NCBI RefSeq assembly: GCF_037975245.1
Contig: NC_092582.1
Location: forward strand, 24,466,077 to 24,530,076
Source of the DNA: Apostichopus japonicus
Lineage: Eukaryota > Echinodermata > Holothuroidea > Aspidochirotida > Stichopodidae
Direction of reading: 5' to 3'
DNA: 64,000 nt
Below are positions 53,109 through 64,000 of the stretch, piece by piece (the stretch's first letter is position 1; each line of letters opens with the position of its first letter). A model generated the notes under the pieces. The model was given only the letters and a program-made list of their open reading frames with translations, made no database searches and had not been told where the DNA came from. The translations under genes were made by a program, and so were the position numbers.

Positions 53109-55463
53109 GTTTACAACCTCTGTTTTTTTTTTTTAAATTTCAAACAGTCCCATAAATATAAAGTCACAATTCCCCAGAATAATATGCACAAATTCAATAG
53201 CCTATCACGTGTAAATCTATACAAATTATTTGTTGGTATACAAGAGAAGGTATCTCAAATACTCAATGTTTAGTCAGAGAATAATACAGTGTCATTATTG
53301 ATGAAAGAATTAAAATAATTCCTCGGCCAGAACAAAGTTTGAATCCTTCAACATGTCGTGGCGGTAGAAGAATCTGATGATCATTTGAGCTGTTACCGTC
53401 ATTTAAGATAAATTTAAGTAATTTATGATTTAAGAACTGTTAAATGTAACCATTAACGTTATTAAGTGATCACTCACGTCAACGTATATAAGAATATTTA
53501 TATACGGATTGTGGAAATTTTAATACTACTTTGCTTTTTTTGAGTATTTCTTGATTGCATTCTTCAGCCACGTACAAGTAAACACTCCAGGTTTTGGAGA
53601 GCGACACTAGGCGTGAGTTTTACTGATACTGTATAGTAGTTGATTCATCGGGATATAGGCACAAACGCAGTGTAATATAGAATAGCTGTTTGAAGAACAA
53701 AAAGGCCTGTTTAATGAGAATAGAATAATCAACAGCGGGCGTGCATCTTAATATGAAGTGTATCCTGCTGTCAGCTCCTCCATTTCTCCCTGACAGGTTA
53801 TAAGATATGTTATGTGATATGCTATATGTTATATATCATGTATTATATGTTATATATTATATGTTCTATGTTATATGTATATATACAGAAAGAGCTTTAT
53901 TAGGCTTCGTATCAACTGTGATATGTTATATGTTATATATCATGTATTATATGTTATATATTATATGTTATATATTATATGTTTTATGTATATATACAGA
54001 GAGAGCTTTATTATAGGCTTCGTATCAACTGTGATATGTTATATGTTATATATTATATGTTATATGTTATATATTATATGTTCTATGTTATATATATAGA
54101 GAGAGAGAGAGCTTTATTAGGCTTCGTATCAATTGTGATATGTTTTATGTTATATATCATACATTATATGTTATATATCATGTAATGTATGTTTTATGTT
54201 ATATATTATATATTATATGTTCTATGTTATATGTATATATACAGAGAGAGCTTTATTAGGCTTCGTATCAATTGTGAAACGATTGTCTCATTACCACTTC
54301 TTTAGAGGCGATGAACAGACTTACTTCCTGAATAATACAATAAAGCATTAATTAAGGCTTTTAATTTATATCAACATATCAAACTGAATAGCAACATGTG
54401 TAGTATGCCAAGAATATACAGTACCTGCTCTGTGATGATTTTACAGCCACAGCTAAATTCTATAATATTCTGTCAAGGCTGGAATTTAGGGTCTTTATCT
54501 TTGTGTATGTTAACTTTGATAGTGAAGAGGAAATGTCCTTAGCAGAAACGTCTGAAATCCATAAAAGTTTATACCTCTACCAAAATCATTTGGGGGTGAT
54601 TTGAAATTTGGCCCAATTTAAAGGCATTCAGGAGGATGGGTAAAGAGAAGGGAAAGATGTTTATTAATTCACCGGTAAACATAATAATATGTACCTCACA
54701 ATATAAGATAACTTCTTATTTTCATTCTCATTATTATTGACAATATTTTGTTGACACGAACGTCAATATTTTAGATTTAAAACATACAAAAGGGTCCCAT
54801 CTTTAGTACGGAAAATAAATATTGGAATTAATAGAGACATCGAATAAAACCAACAATTGAGGCATATTTCAATGTTTGTATATTTAACCTTGCTTAATAT
54901 TTCTGGCCAAATAATCTGTAAAGAAAATTACAACTGATTATAACTGATTTCAAAACTGGAATATGACAACTCTTCCGGCTTTTTTGTGTGGAGTTGTACA
55001 CTGTATTTAATATATATATCCTTTTTAAGACAGTTCGACTTGCTTCTCTTTTAATGAAATCAATAAAGTTAACACGAAATTAAATCGGATATCTAACAAT
55101 CATTAACTTATCAACTAACATATTGAAGGAGTCCTCGTAAATGTTAAAGTATATAAGGATTACAGCTCTCTTCAATATACAATGCCTAATAAAGGGTCAA
55201 TGTCATCGGTGTTAGTGTCGAAATACAGTCATTAACCTTATAAAGCATTATTTTGTTGTTATGTTAAATTACTTTGTTATTAACGTTTCAATTCTTTACA
55301 ACAAACGATATTTACCCCAATTTAATATAATTTTCAATATTTTCACTGACAATCCATTTATTGGCCTCATTTCATCGTTCCTGATGCAACTCTCTTATAA
55401 CGCAGGAGCAATGTACCGTGACTGTACCACAAAAATATTCGGTTTAAATTCAGTTTTCATTCA
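53109..55463. other. upstream region of the homeobox gene
   Basis: Contains the array at 53800-54274 and otherwise AT-rich unique sequence. TATA-like AT stretches are too common here to name a promoter. Confidence 0.35.
53800..54274 (+). repeat. higher-order ATGTTATAT array
   Basis: Four blocks of about 105-130 bp, each with GAGAGCTTTATTAGGCTTCG or a variant followed by TATCAACTGTGATATG and a run of TATGTTATAT units. Short plus-strand frames here are repeat artefacts. Confidence 0.85.
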
Positions 55464-55471
55464 GTTTAAAT

Positions 55472-56536
55472 CAGTGTTCGCAGGTTTCTTCCGGGGGTGG
55501 AAAAAACCGCGGAATAAACCGCGGTTTATTCCACTCGGAAGAAATAGGTTTCTTCCAGTTTCTTCCGGACAAAATGGAAGAAACTCATTTTTTGGGGAAA
55601 AACTGTTGATAAAGTTTCATAACAACCTGCAATGATTTCAAATTATGTAATAAATGGACAAGAAGCACTATAGTGTCATGTAGGTAGTCTATATCTAGGT
55701 TTGGAGCACATGACCTGCTTCCAGCATATACTGTACACAATATAGTACTAGGCTACTAGCAGCGGACAATTCAGGGAACAACTATGGGCAAGGTATATTT
55801 TACAGACCAGGATGGTCCTGATTATAGCACAGTTCTTAGTAGAAATTTTCCTGGAAATTAGTGTAGGCCTACTACAATGCACACTCATAACTACGATTAA
55901 ACTGACCACTATGACCATATTTTGGGGAGATTGAACTTAAGGCATGAGGGTTACAGATTCGACTGGAAGTTGTAGTGTGAAATGAGGGCTGGCTCGTGGC
56001 CAGCTGTGTTTAATTGTGGATGTTTGTTCTTTTTGAGGTTGGGATGACAAGATGACAAGATGGTGGTTAACTACAAGTTGTAATTTAGGGAGTTGCAGAA
56101 ATTAAACTGTTGCCTAAATCTAACAGATATTGTTCGGCTACTTTCTTGGTGTTCATTGTATTAAATCCTCAGTTCATGGGCCAATCCAGGTTAATCATTT
56201 ATACAGTATGGCCAGTTATGCAGTTCTGGTTGATGGGGGGATCGCGAGATAATTAGTACCTGTATAGTCCTTCAATATTGTTATTTATAAGCAAATATCT
56301 TTTAGTGTAGGAAAACAACCCAAAATTATAATCAAAACAAAAATATCATATTTTAATGGTTTCAATGGTATGCATTTCAGTCAGATGGTGGTAAACTATT
56401 TGTCTCTTTATCATGTATGTGGGATGTGCTGCTTATAAGCCAATTTTCACAGTTTCTTCCAGTTTCTTCCGGTTTCTTCCAGTTTCTTCCACGTCCCCGG
56501 AAGAAATAGGTTTCTTCCGGAAGAAACCGAACCCTG
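55472..56536. mobile_element. 1065-bp hAT-like element with GTTTCTTCC subterminal repeats
   Basis: CAGTGTTCGCAGGTTTCTTCC at the left mirrors GGAAGAAACCGAACCCTG at the right. GTTTAAAT flanks it exactly on both sides (55464-55471, 56537-56544). Multiple GTTTCTTCC copies in both orientations sit at 55484-55583 and 56450-56527; they are candidate transposase-binding sites. A palindrome of CCGCGG type lies at 55507-55532. Confidence 0.82.
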
Positions 56537-56645
56537 GTTTAAATTCTAGGAAAATCTTAGGGATTATAGTACACTTTGTCAGTTACAAGTTCTCAGCACA
56601 ACTGTTTGTCCTTATAGAAGACATATATATGCATCACAATTAAAC

Positions 56646-56930
56646 ATAACAAATCATCCAGCTGATTTTCGTTTGTTTAATTAAGATAATACACTCGACT
56701 TTTATATGAATCAATCCTTTATTTGCATTTGGAATGACCATAACAAATCATCCAGCTGATTTTCGTTTGTTTAACTAAGATAATACACTCGACTTGTATA
56801 TGCATCAATCCTTTAAATGCATTTGGAATGGACTATGTGCATTTGAATTGGAATAACTATAACAAATCACCCAGCTAATTTTCTTTGTATAATTAAGATA
56901 ATACACTGGACTTCTGTAGTTATTTTTATC
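56646..56930 (+). repeat. three-copy tandem repeat (94 and 119 bp)
   Basis: ATAACAAATCATCCAGCTGA followed by GATAATACACTCGACTT occurs at 56646, 56740 and 56859. The repeat begins about 100 bp after the hAT-like element at 55472-56536. Confidence 0.85.
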
Positions 56931-58899
56931 TCGCCATAAACATGACGTCATTAAATTATTAACTTACAATTTCCTTACAAATTCTGACTTTAATGTCAGA
57001 GTTGAGGTTTGGAGTGACTCCTAGAAAAGTGATATAAACCAATATAAGCTTATTGTTTGTAAAGAACTGTTGATTATTTGGAGAGAAATTTACTTATAGT
57101 GATTCATAAACTAACCATAGGCCTATATACGTTACATTAATATCCAACAGTCACGTGCAATATGGAAAATAGCTTTGAAACGCAGGACAGAAAATTTTCT
57201 TTCTTACTTTTCCACGTTGCTCTGCCAAATCTATCGATACAATTAGTATTAATCAAAATTATCGATCAATTGATTCGATTCGGACATTCTTCTAAAGTTT
57301 TCACAGTATGAGTGTCAATGAGCGACTATCTGAACCATATACTAGTCCGATGAATTCTATGCTAACAAATTGTTATTAAATTACAGTATGGCGTACACGA
57401 ATCCACAGCAGGAACTGTCTTTCCTTGAAATCTGGAGAGAAAAAGCTAAGCCATCAGCAATTATTCAATTCTTTTAAATTGAGTTGAATAAATAGATAAC
57501 GAAAAGATGTTACTCGCTGAGTAGACTGCCATTCGGTAAGGAGTAGTTGGTACCCCAAACTTTCCGAAAAATCACGAAAAATCTGTAAAGAGATAAAAAC
57601 AAAAATTTGAGGCTTATTTATGAAGGTCAAACATCACTTGCAAGAACTTGTTTCTTCCCGTATTCACACGGACAACTGAGAGAATTGCACCTTCCCCTCC
57701 CCCCCCCAGTTTTTACCTGACAAATTACAGTATTTAGTTTTAGGTCTACGTAGGGCTAAAGGTCATTTCTTTCAGGATGATTTGAAATTCAGTTGTAGTA
57801 TGTGAATATCATGCCAAATTGTGAGATCAAAAAACGTGTTACACTTTGCTGGTTTTATGGATTGCTTAACTGATATTAATAAATATGGAATGCTTGGAAA
57901 TTAATTAATTTCTCGAAAAATCGGCCTGGAAATGTAGGCAGAAGGATTATTATTATATTTTTAAGTGAATATTGGGCCCACTGTATATATTCTACCTGGC
58001 TCCCGAAAACATCTCTTAATTGTAGGCAGAATAATTAAGGTCAGGTTAGCTATTGCAATGTTGATTATTGTGTCTTAATATTACAATTGTTTGTTTTTAA
58101 TTTTTAATTTAATAAACTCGTTTTTAAGTCCAACATCAATCTTTTCCCGGCGATGTTAAATCAAACTGCAAACAAGAGTGAGGATGGGCGTGAGGAACGG
58201 TAGGATTTAGGGGTTAGGCTTAGGTACCTTTGAACACATGCCTAGCAGTGTATTATGTGTATTAATATACCTATATCAATATCAACGAGTATATGCTTCA
58301 ACTTCAACAGTGCGAGCTAGGAAATAAATAGGAAATAGGTAATCAATAATTAACCTACTCAATGTTATTCAATATATATTTTTCTCATAAATGTTATTTA
58401 ATTATAATGCTCACTGATTCGATATAGTACACTGATGTCTTGCGTCTAAAATCTTAGACAAATCAAACTACTCCAGAATATATTCTGCACAGTACCTACA
58501 TATGTGTGGTACTACCTAAAGAGTCGAAAATTCTTCAAATTTCAATCGTTGCAAAATATTGCACCATTTTTCATCTATATGAAAAATGGAAGGAAACTCT
58601 CAATGAAAGGAACTCTCAAACAAACCAAATTTTCAGAGGGGAGGAGAAAACTTTAGACCCCAACTAGATGACTGAACAACTAAGCCAACCCCCTCTCCGC
58701 AAGAAAACAACCTTGTATGCAAATTCTTTCATCCCCCTGTCTACATGTTTCCTGCCAAAAAGTAGCCTATACTTCCGCAAGGTATCTTCAGCAATTACAT
58801 ATAACCACATTCAGTAATTTAAAAATAATATAACAACAAATATACATAAACATGCGTGTAAGTTTTGTGTGTTTGTCTTATTTTCTTTTTCTTTTGTAG

Positions 58900-59122
58900 G
58901 AAGTCAAAAAACACATTTATTTGTCCGAAAGAGGGCTTCCTCTTGCACAACCAGCTGAGGAAAACAACGTGTAATCCCATCACCGATCAGAGAGAGATCT
59001 CCCCATTAACCCCCATCCAAGTTGCGAAACCAACGAGCATGGATTATATTCCCATGATGCTACAGATACGAATGAACTGGAGGATATTCTTTGAAGATAC
59101 TTTTCAAAACAAAAGTAATTAA
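58900..59122 (+). CDS. candidate terminal exon, gene not recognised
   Basis: A strong acceptor (TTTTCTTTTGTAG, AG at 58898-58899) precedes this region. One frame (KSKNTFICPKEG onwards) is open for about 73 codons to TAA. Another frame (EVKKHIYLSERG) stops after 24 codons and then resumes as an acidic, Ser/Thr-rich tail (CETNEHGLYSHDATDTN). Which frame is coding, if either, cannot be decided. No upstream exon was identified. Confidence 0.28.
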
Positions 59123-59462
59123 TGGTTAATATTTATGAGTTAAAGAACAAAAGGTCGAAAGAGTATATAGCATTGTTTCCCCCTCAACTAACTAATTTAG
59201 TTGGAGATTATTTCTAAAGAAAATGCAACGAAGTAAACAGAATATCCCAGGTAAATTACCAATAAAAAGAAAATGATTGCTGAAATGAGCTATAAAAATA
59301 GTATTAGAAACTATGCATTGCACTTACGGAGATAATCAACTAAGCATTGGGATTCACCAACAGCCGAATTTAAGTTAAAGTTAAGTTCCAGAAATCCAGT
59401 ATGGATACGTGAAAGTACATATTTATAAATAGGATATGAAAAACAGTTAAGGGTGATACAGA

Positions 59463-59559
59463 TTAAAATAGCATGGATGATATACAAATAATAAATAAAA
59501 AGTCAATGAAATAATTAGAGTGATTTTGTGGAACAACACCCTGAATAAATACGGCAGCT
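59463..59559 (-). CDS. probable MIF-like gene exon 3 (minus)
   Basis: After TTTTGTTTTTATAG the frame reads (R)AAVFIQGVVPQNHSNYFID and ends at TAA 59465-59463. VFIQ corresponds to the family's VYIN strand after the helix. It is about ten residues longer than usual and has no clear final glycine-rich motif, so another acceptor could be the real one; 57442 (minus), after CTTTTTCTCTCCAG, is an alternative with poorer resemblance. Confidence 0.45.
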
Positions 59560-60633
59560 CTATAAAAACAAAATACTTTTGAAAGCGTACAGTTTGGAGT
59601 TTTGGCGTGATCGTCCTAAGTAGTATGTTGAAGAAGTTACTTCAGCTCATTATGGAGTAGGCGTTTCTCATCTCTATGATATTTTCAATGAGAAAACCAT
59701 TTAAACTCTATCATGGCCGCATTGTTAACTTGGTTAATAAGGGTGTTAAAATCTAGGCTAAATGGTTTGGCACAGTAACTCAAGGAGGCTCTAATTCTTT
59801 TCTAATCCTTTACAAGTCAACAAAATGATACCAGGCAGGAACAGCGTATATAATATGAGGTAAAATATAGGTAATAAAAAACTTCGATTCTTACGTCTAA
59901 CTTAAAATATGGCATAATCAAAGATAAAGTAGAAATAACGGCCAAACCATAATTTGACGGCCTTTTTACCGTAATTTTCTCAATTAAATTAAACTGCGAT
60001 TTATAAGTATAAATCAATCTCACCTTTCCTCTGGCACTGACGTTTCTTTAGAAATAAACTGACTGATTTGTTTATGTAACTTCCTTGTATACGCTTCGTC
60101 TTCTAACTTTTCGAATCCAAATACTTCTAAATAACCACACGGCGAAGAAGAACAGTCCCGGAACAAGCGGAGATCAGTTCGTATCCACACAGTAACCTTG
60201 AAGAGAAAAATAAACTCTTTGTTTTATAAAAGATGTTCACAACCACCTCGGCGACGTTAACAATTCTAGCCACCGTGGCTATTTTAACATTCATCTAACC
60301 ACATGTTTACAAGACTTATGAGAAGAACTTCTAGTAATGTTAGTGCAGATTATTTTAACAGTTAACTGAAACATTTAAAAATATGTTAGATATTTCATAT
60401 GGGGGCAATCTGATATGAAAATAAATATAGGTACCACTATACACACTGTTGCCATACCGGATCTCGCTTAAAACAAATACCTCTCTTGGTGAAAAATTTA
60501 AACTTATTCCTAACACATTATGCATTACCTCATGATCAACATTAAACCATTCCTGAATATTGCTCACGAATTTCTTGTGAAAGTTCTCGTTAAAGACGTC
60601 TGAACCGGCGCTGGTATGGACAACGCACCTCAT
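59463..60633 (-). CDS. MIF/D-dopachrome tautomerase family protein lacking the catalytic proline
   Basis: Seen: three minus-strand exons, 60633-60529 (35 codons), 60196-60024 (173 bp) and probably 59559-59463, give 124 codons. The start MRCVVHTS aligns with MPLCVVHT of the neighbouring gene; exon 2 contains VTVWIRTDL and CSSSPCG, the place of the family's G-S-S-x-P-C. The phases (0, then 2) and the 173-bp middle exon equal those of vertebrate MIF genes. Known: MIF is a small trimeric cytokine whose Pro1, exposed after Met removal, is the tautomerase base. Here Met is followed by Arg-Cys, so that base is missing; the CxxC motif has Leu in place of the second Cys. Inferred: a non-enzymatic paralogue, or a decaying one. 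Reading frame and splice sites are intact, which argues against simple decay. Confidence 0.72.
60024..60196 (-). CDS. MIF-like gene exon 2 (minus)
   Basis: 173 bp between TTTCTCTTCAAG and donor GTGAGA at 60023. It encodes 57 residues from VTVWIRTDL through CSSSPCGYLEVFGF to SVPEE, matching the strand-loop-helix of MIF: the S-x-P-C turn, then a long amphipathic helix ending before an arginine split by the next intron. Confidence 0.78.
60529..60633 (-). CDS. MIF-like gene exon 1 (minus)
   Basis: ATG at 60633-60631 in the context ACAAAATGA; 35 codons; donor GAG|GTAATG at 60528. The open frame continues into the intron, but that part does not resemble the family. One codon shorter than the 36-codon first exon of the plus-strand paralogue, the missing codon lying at the proline. 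Confidence 0.75.
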
Positions 60634-62782
60634 TTTGTGAAATATTCAACGTCTTCCCCTAATTTTCTGGTATAATACAATTTTATTTTAAGTGTATGTG
60701 ATCCAGTTGTCTTTCTCTGTTAATTCTTCTCTAAGCAGTAGATAATATTCCATTTTTGGAATTAAGAGAATCGATTTTCCTTTATTTACCAAACTCCTCC
60801 ATATGGTTCCCATTACTATACCCTCAACTGTGCATATATACGATGACGTTTATCATAACTGTCAGGAATTAGGAATTTCATAATTAGGAAAAGTGCACCA
60901 TACGCTCAAGAGTTATAAATTATGCCATCAAAACTAATTGTTCTATTGTTTTCAAAATTGAACGTTAAAGCGTAATAAAAGTCTATCCTTGTTAATTACT
61001 AACTTATTATATTTAAGTCACATATATATGATATTCTACCATTACAATTTACCATATATATATGCATGGTTAAAATGATTAGGTAAAAAAGAGAAAGTTA
61101 ACTCATCATTTTATAAATAAATCCATTGAAGGTATTGCAAGGCAATTGTTGAACTATCCCGCTATATACTCAAGTACAATCATTTGTATGTACTTTCAAT
61201 ACTGTGAAGTAATTTTTCTTGCCGACTTTTGTAAACGTATTGCACTGGATTCTATATAAATCCATAAATAATGAAGAAAAATTCGCAAATTTGAATATTT
61301 TCAAATATTGGTAACTTACATCTTTTATTTATGTATTATTGCAATAAATATGGATATGTTTCCATTGATTTACAATCATTAGGTGTACAGATTTGTAGGA
61401 TAATATTTTGGACGATTGTGATATTTCTTTATAAAGAAAACAGGGATTTTCTCGAAAAGGTCCAATCAAATAATGATTTATGAGAAAATAATGCAAAGAT
61501 AAGAAGGTATAAAAGAATCCAACCTTTAATTCATATCTGATGAAGTAAACTTGCATATCAACGGTTTGTCGTGTCAGCAATAACAACACGAAGACGCCAT
61601 TTTGAGATTCTCTGTTTATTCACCTCATGGAATGCCGTTCAGACAGACTAACAATATTGAGTTACATACAAAATAATTCACGGATGACATGCAAAATGAA
61701 GCATGTATCGAAAATGTGATGAAGCCCAATTATTCTAACTTTCATTTTCGTAGAGTAGGTTTACATACTATAATATTATGAAACATACTTGATAATTCGT
61801 GGTCACAAAATGTACAATACCTTTTTTTTTTAAACTGCTCCAATTCTTGTCTTCCTGTTATTTTGATACTAACTTTGTTTCTTGTACTTGGCATTCCCTG
61901 TTATGAGGTTACAGCCAAACTTTTATCACACAAGTTTTCATAAAGAGACATTAATGTGTTAATATGTTTTCACTTTCGAGATGTTAAACTTGATAACCGA
62001 TATTGTCCTGATGTTTTGTCATAAATAAACACAACCAATACGGAGTAAAGGGGGGGGGGGGGGTCTTTCAAGGTCACATGGACAACTGAACATCTTGAAT
62101 GACATTCAACACTCTTTGTCCTTGATAAGTTTGCAATGCATTGTTATACCCAACTTTGTAATCATATCTGTTTTTCTTCAAAAGTTAAAAATGGCATAAA
62201 CAACATTTTGTATAATAGTCTACGACCTATCCATTTTTCTTTATTTTATCTTCAATCATCCGTTTGACATCAGCAATACAAACTCTACTCATATGGTTCA
62301 CCGATAAATATCCGGTTGAATAAAATTGATAAAAACAGAAGGAAAATGTATTTGTCTTTCTTCAATATATCTTTTCTATAGTAAACCCAAATCAATTTTG
62401 GTACGAATATGTCATTGTTGAGACAGGCTTATATTATTCAGTTTGCTTAGTACCCTTTGATCAAAACCATGAAAAAAATTAGCTAAACTACCTGCAAGTT
62501 TATCGACACACCCCCGGAACTATTACTGTTCAGAAGACGTTTAAGCATTATGTACTAAACACAGCTGTATTGTAAACACAGCCGTATTGGAATAAGATGA
62601 AAAAACACATGACTCCGGAAGGGAAGGGAAACAAAAAACAAAATTGCACCATTTATTACGATATGAAGCTGATGTTGAGATTAGACTGATAAACACGCAA
62701 AACCTGACCATATTGATAGCTGTTATTCACACGACAACGGTTCAGAGACTAACGGAATTTCAACTGATATTTTGACTTCGAA
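60634..62782. promoter_or_regulatory. shared intergenic region between the divergent MIF-like genes
   Basis: About 2.15 kb between the two start codons must hold both promoters. AT-rich, with a G-run at 62050-62062. No specific element can be supported by eye. Confidence 0.4.
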
Positions 62783-62890
62783 ATGCCGCTCTGCGTTGTG
62801 CACACCAACAAAGCTTCCGAGACGATCTCAAATTCAACGATCAAAAAGTTATGTCAGTTGGTCGCAGATGCTTTGGGAAGTAACGTCAGT
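62783..62890 (+). CDS. MIF family gene, first exon
   Basis: ATG at 62783 opens exactly 36 codons, MPLCVVHTNKASETISNST through ALGSNVS, followed by donor GTAAGA at 62891. Known: MIF proteins start Met-Pro, and vertebrate MIF exon 1 also holds 36 codons in phase 0. The catalytic proline is present, as is the TN at residues 8-9 typical of the family; the position of Lys32 is serine. Exons 2 and 3 are not seen before the window ends, because the first intron holds (TA)n, a SINE-like unit and a LINE fragment. It lies head to head with the minus-strand paralogue, the start codons being about 2.15 kb apart. Inferred product: a secreted cytokine-like tautomerase. Confidence 0.8.
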
Positions 62891-63133
62891 GTAAGAGTAA
62901 CAATCTGTTCAATTCTTTTTGTACGTGTTGAATGTAAGGTCGACTGGGCTGCTGGTGTATATTCTAAGGTTATATGCTGCAGTAGATTATGCGCTAGGTT
63001 AGACTAAACTATAGGTTTGACTAGACTTACTTGGTCTATAGGCTTGACTAGGCTATCCTTGACTAGCTTAGCCCAGCCTATACTTTGACTTATTTATTTT
63101 TTCAATGTTCTTGATTTAGCGTTTCAGCGTTGC

Positions 63134-63217
<84 letters not shown>
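63134..63217. repeat. (TA)n microsatellite
   Basis: About 84 bp of pure TA in the first intron of the plus-strand MIF gene. Confidence 0.97.
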
Positions 63218-63220
<3 letters not shown>

Positions 63221-63330
63221 GTATTTCAAAGTATTTCTTTGGAGATCCGGCTTTAGGGATCACAAGTGATTTTCGAGTTGCTAATCATCATGTTTGATCT
63301 CTAGAGTCGTAATTCAGTCGTAATTCTGGT
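63218..63330 (+). mobile_element. SINE-like element, second copy
   Basis: CAAAGTATTTCTTTGGAGAT, CCGGCTTTAGG and TGTTTGATCTCTAGAGTCG match 50910-50995. Again directly follows (TA)n, so the association of unit and TA tract is not chance. Confidence 0.55.
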
Positions 63331-63374
63331 GATGAGTAGCTTTACTATTCGAGAACACTTTTGTAACTGTACGT

Positions 63375-63955
63375 TTGCGACAATGGCACCAATGTTCTGG
63401 TACAACGTCCTTAATGATACAACTCATTCAGCCAATTGTGCCATTACGTAGTGTATATCTTAATCAAATGCGTGCTGTCAGAAATATTTGTAATGTTCAT
63501 TTCATTGATCATTCTTCTCCCCTATTTAAGGAATTAAATGTGCTCCCTATATTTCATCTCTTTAAACTTCAATTAGGCATGTTTGTTTATAACATTACAA
63601 TGGGCTTCTTCCGACTATTTATAATTCCTTCTTTAGTAGATATTCTAGTCTGCATAATCATAATTCTCGTATTAGTAGTAACTTACTTCATATTAAGTCA
63701 TCTTGTACTAAGTTAAGGCAATCCCAAGTACATTATTCAGGTGCAGTCTTGTGGAACAGTCTCCCACATTCTATTCGGTCAAAAGGTTCTTTGTACTCCT
63801 TTAAGTGTGCACTCAAATATTATCTTTTTAACTCTCAACCCAATACATTATTTCATTATTACATCAAAAACGTTTGTTATTTCGAACTTGTTTTTGTCTT
63901 ATTTTTTGTTTATTTAATTATCTTTTTTGTTCAGTATTTGCTTATACATAATTAA
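63375..63955 (+). mobile_element. LINE 3' end (C-terminus of ORF2), frameshifted
   Basis: One frame reads RNICNVHFIDHSSPLFKELN and PIFHLFKLQLG; after a shift near 63610, another reads RYSSLHNHNSRISS, QSQVHYSGAVLWNSLPHSI and SFKCALKYYLF. These are typical of the post-RT region of non-LTR elements. The element sits in the first intron of the plus-strand MIF gene and continues to the window edge as AT-rich sequence. Confidence 0.72.
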
Positions 63956-64000
63956 ACATGTCATTAATATTTATTGTATATGGGAGCCAAACCAGAAGAG

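Noticed and set aside
57388-57477. Possible plus-strand exon (MAYTNPQQEL) or minus-strand alternative exon 3
   Set aside because: The plus frame is only 29 codons without partners; the minus frame lacks the VYIN-like strand of MIF.
60355-60528. Continuation of the minus MIF frame to NVSVNC
   Set aside because: Follows a GTAATG donor at the conserved exon 1 boundary; real exon 2 at 60196-60024 matches the family, so this is intron.
61329-61589. 86-codon minus-strand frame between the MIF genes
   Set aside because: AT-rich composition, no family resemblance; an ATG at 61604-61602 opens only eight codons in a different frame.

Overview
This is animal nuclear DNA: AT-rich, gene-sparse, with short GT-AG exons, long introns, microsatellites and many short non-autonomous DNA transposons. 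Nothing looks prokaryotic. The leucine-rich-repeat exons, the MIF-like pair and the transposon style suggest an invertebrate deuterostome, probably an echinoderm and possibly a sea cucumber. That is an inference without any database search. No long open frame is a gene here; the genes were found by joining short exons across splice sites with matching phase.

Layout. 1-5.1 kb: no gene seen. 5.1-8.5 kb: a nest of hAT-like non-autonomous elements, several with target-site duplications, one proven by an empty site at 22.2 kb. 12.4-39.5 kb, plus strand: the 3' part of an LRR (probably NLR-like) gene in six exons of 36-209 bp, ending in a hydrophobic tail. Its introns hold a foldback-like element, an internal duplication, several MITEs, four large tandem arrays or (TA)n tracts and a 20-bp array carrying five perfect TGACGTCA octamers. 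39.9 kb: an orphan cysteine-rich exon candidate. 41.5-45.2 kb: a terminal-hairpin repeat, a minisatellite and a nested pair of hAT-like elements. 48.4-48.8 kb, minus: a decayed LINE reverse transcriptase.

49.7-53.1 kb, minus strand: a complete four-exon homeobox gene of 201 codons with an N-terminal eh1-type repressor motif and an NKL-type homeodomain carrying Thr47. 55.5-56.5 kb: another hAT-like element with a perfect 8-bp duplication. 59.5-62.9 kb: two head-to-head MIF family genes. The minus-strand gene has all three exons with the family's exon lengths but lacks the catalytic N-terminal proline; the plus-strand gene keeps proline and only its first exon lies in the window. 63.1-64 kb: (TA)n, a SINE-like unit and a LINE 3' end inside that gene's first intron.

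The three loci (innate-immune-type LRR protein, homeodomain repressor, MIF cytokine pair) show no evident shared pathway. MIF and LRR receptors are both innate-immune families, but their proximity may be chance.
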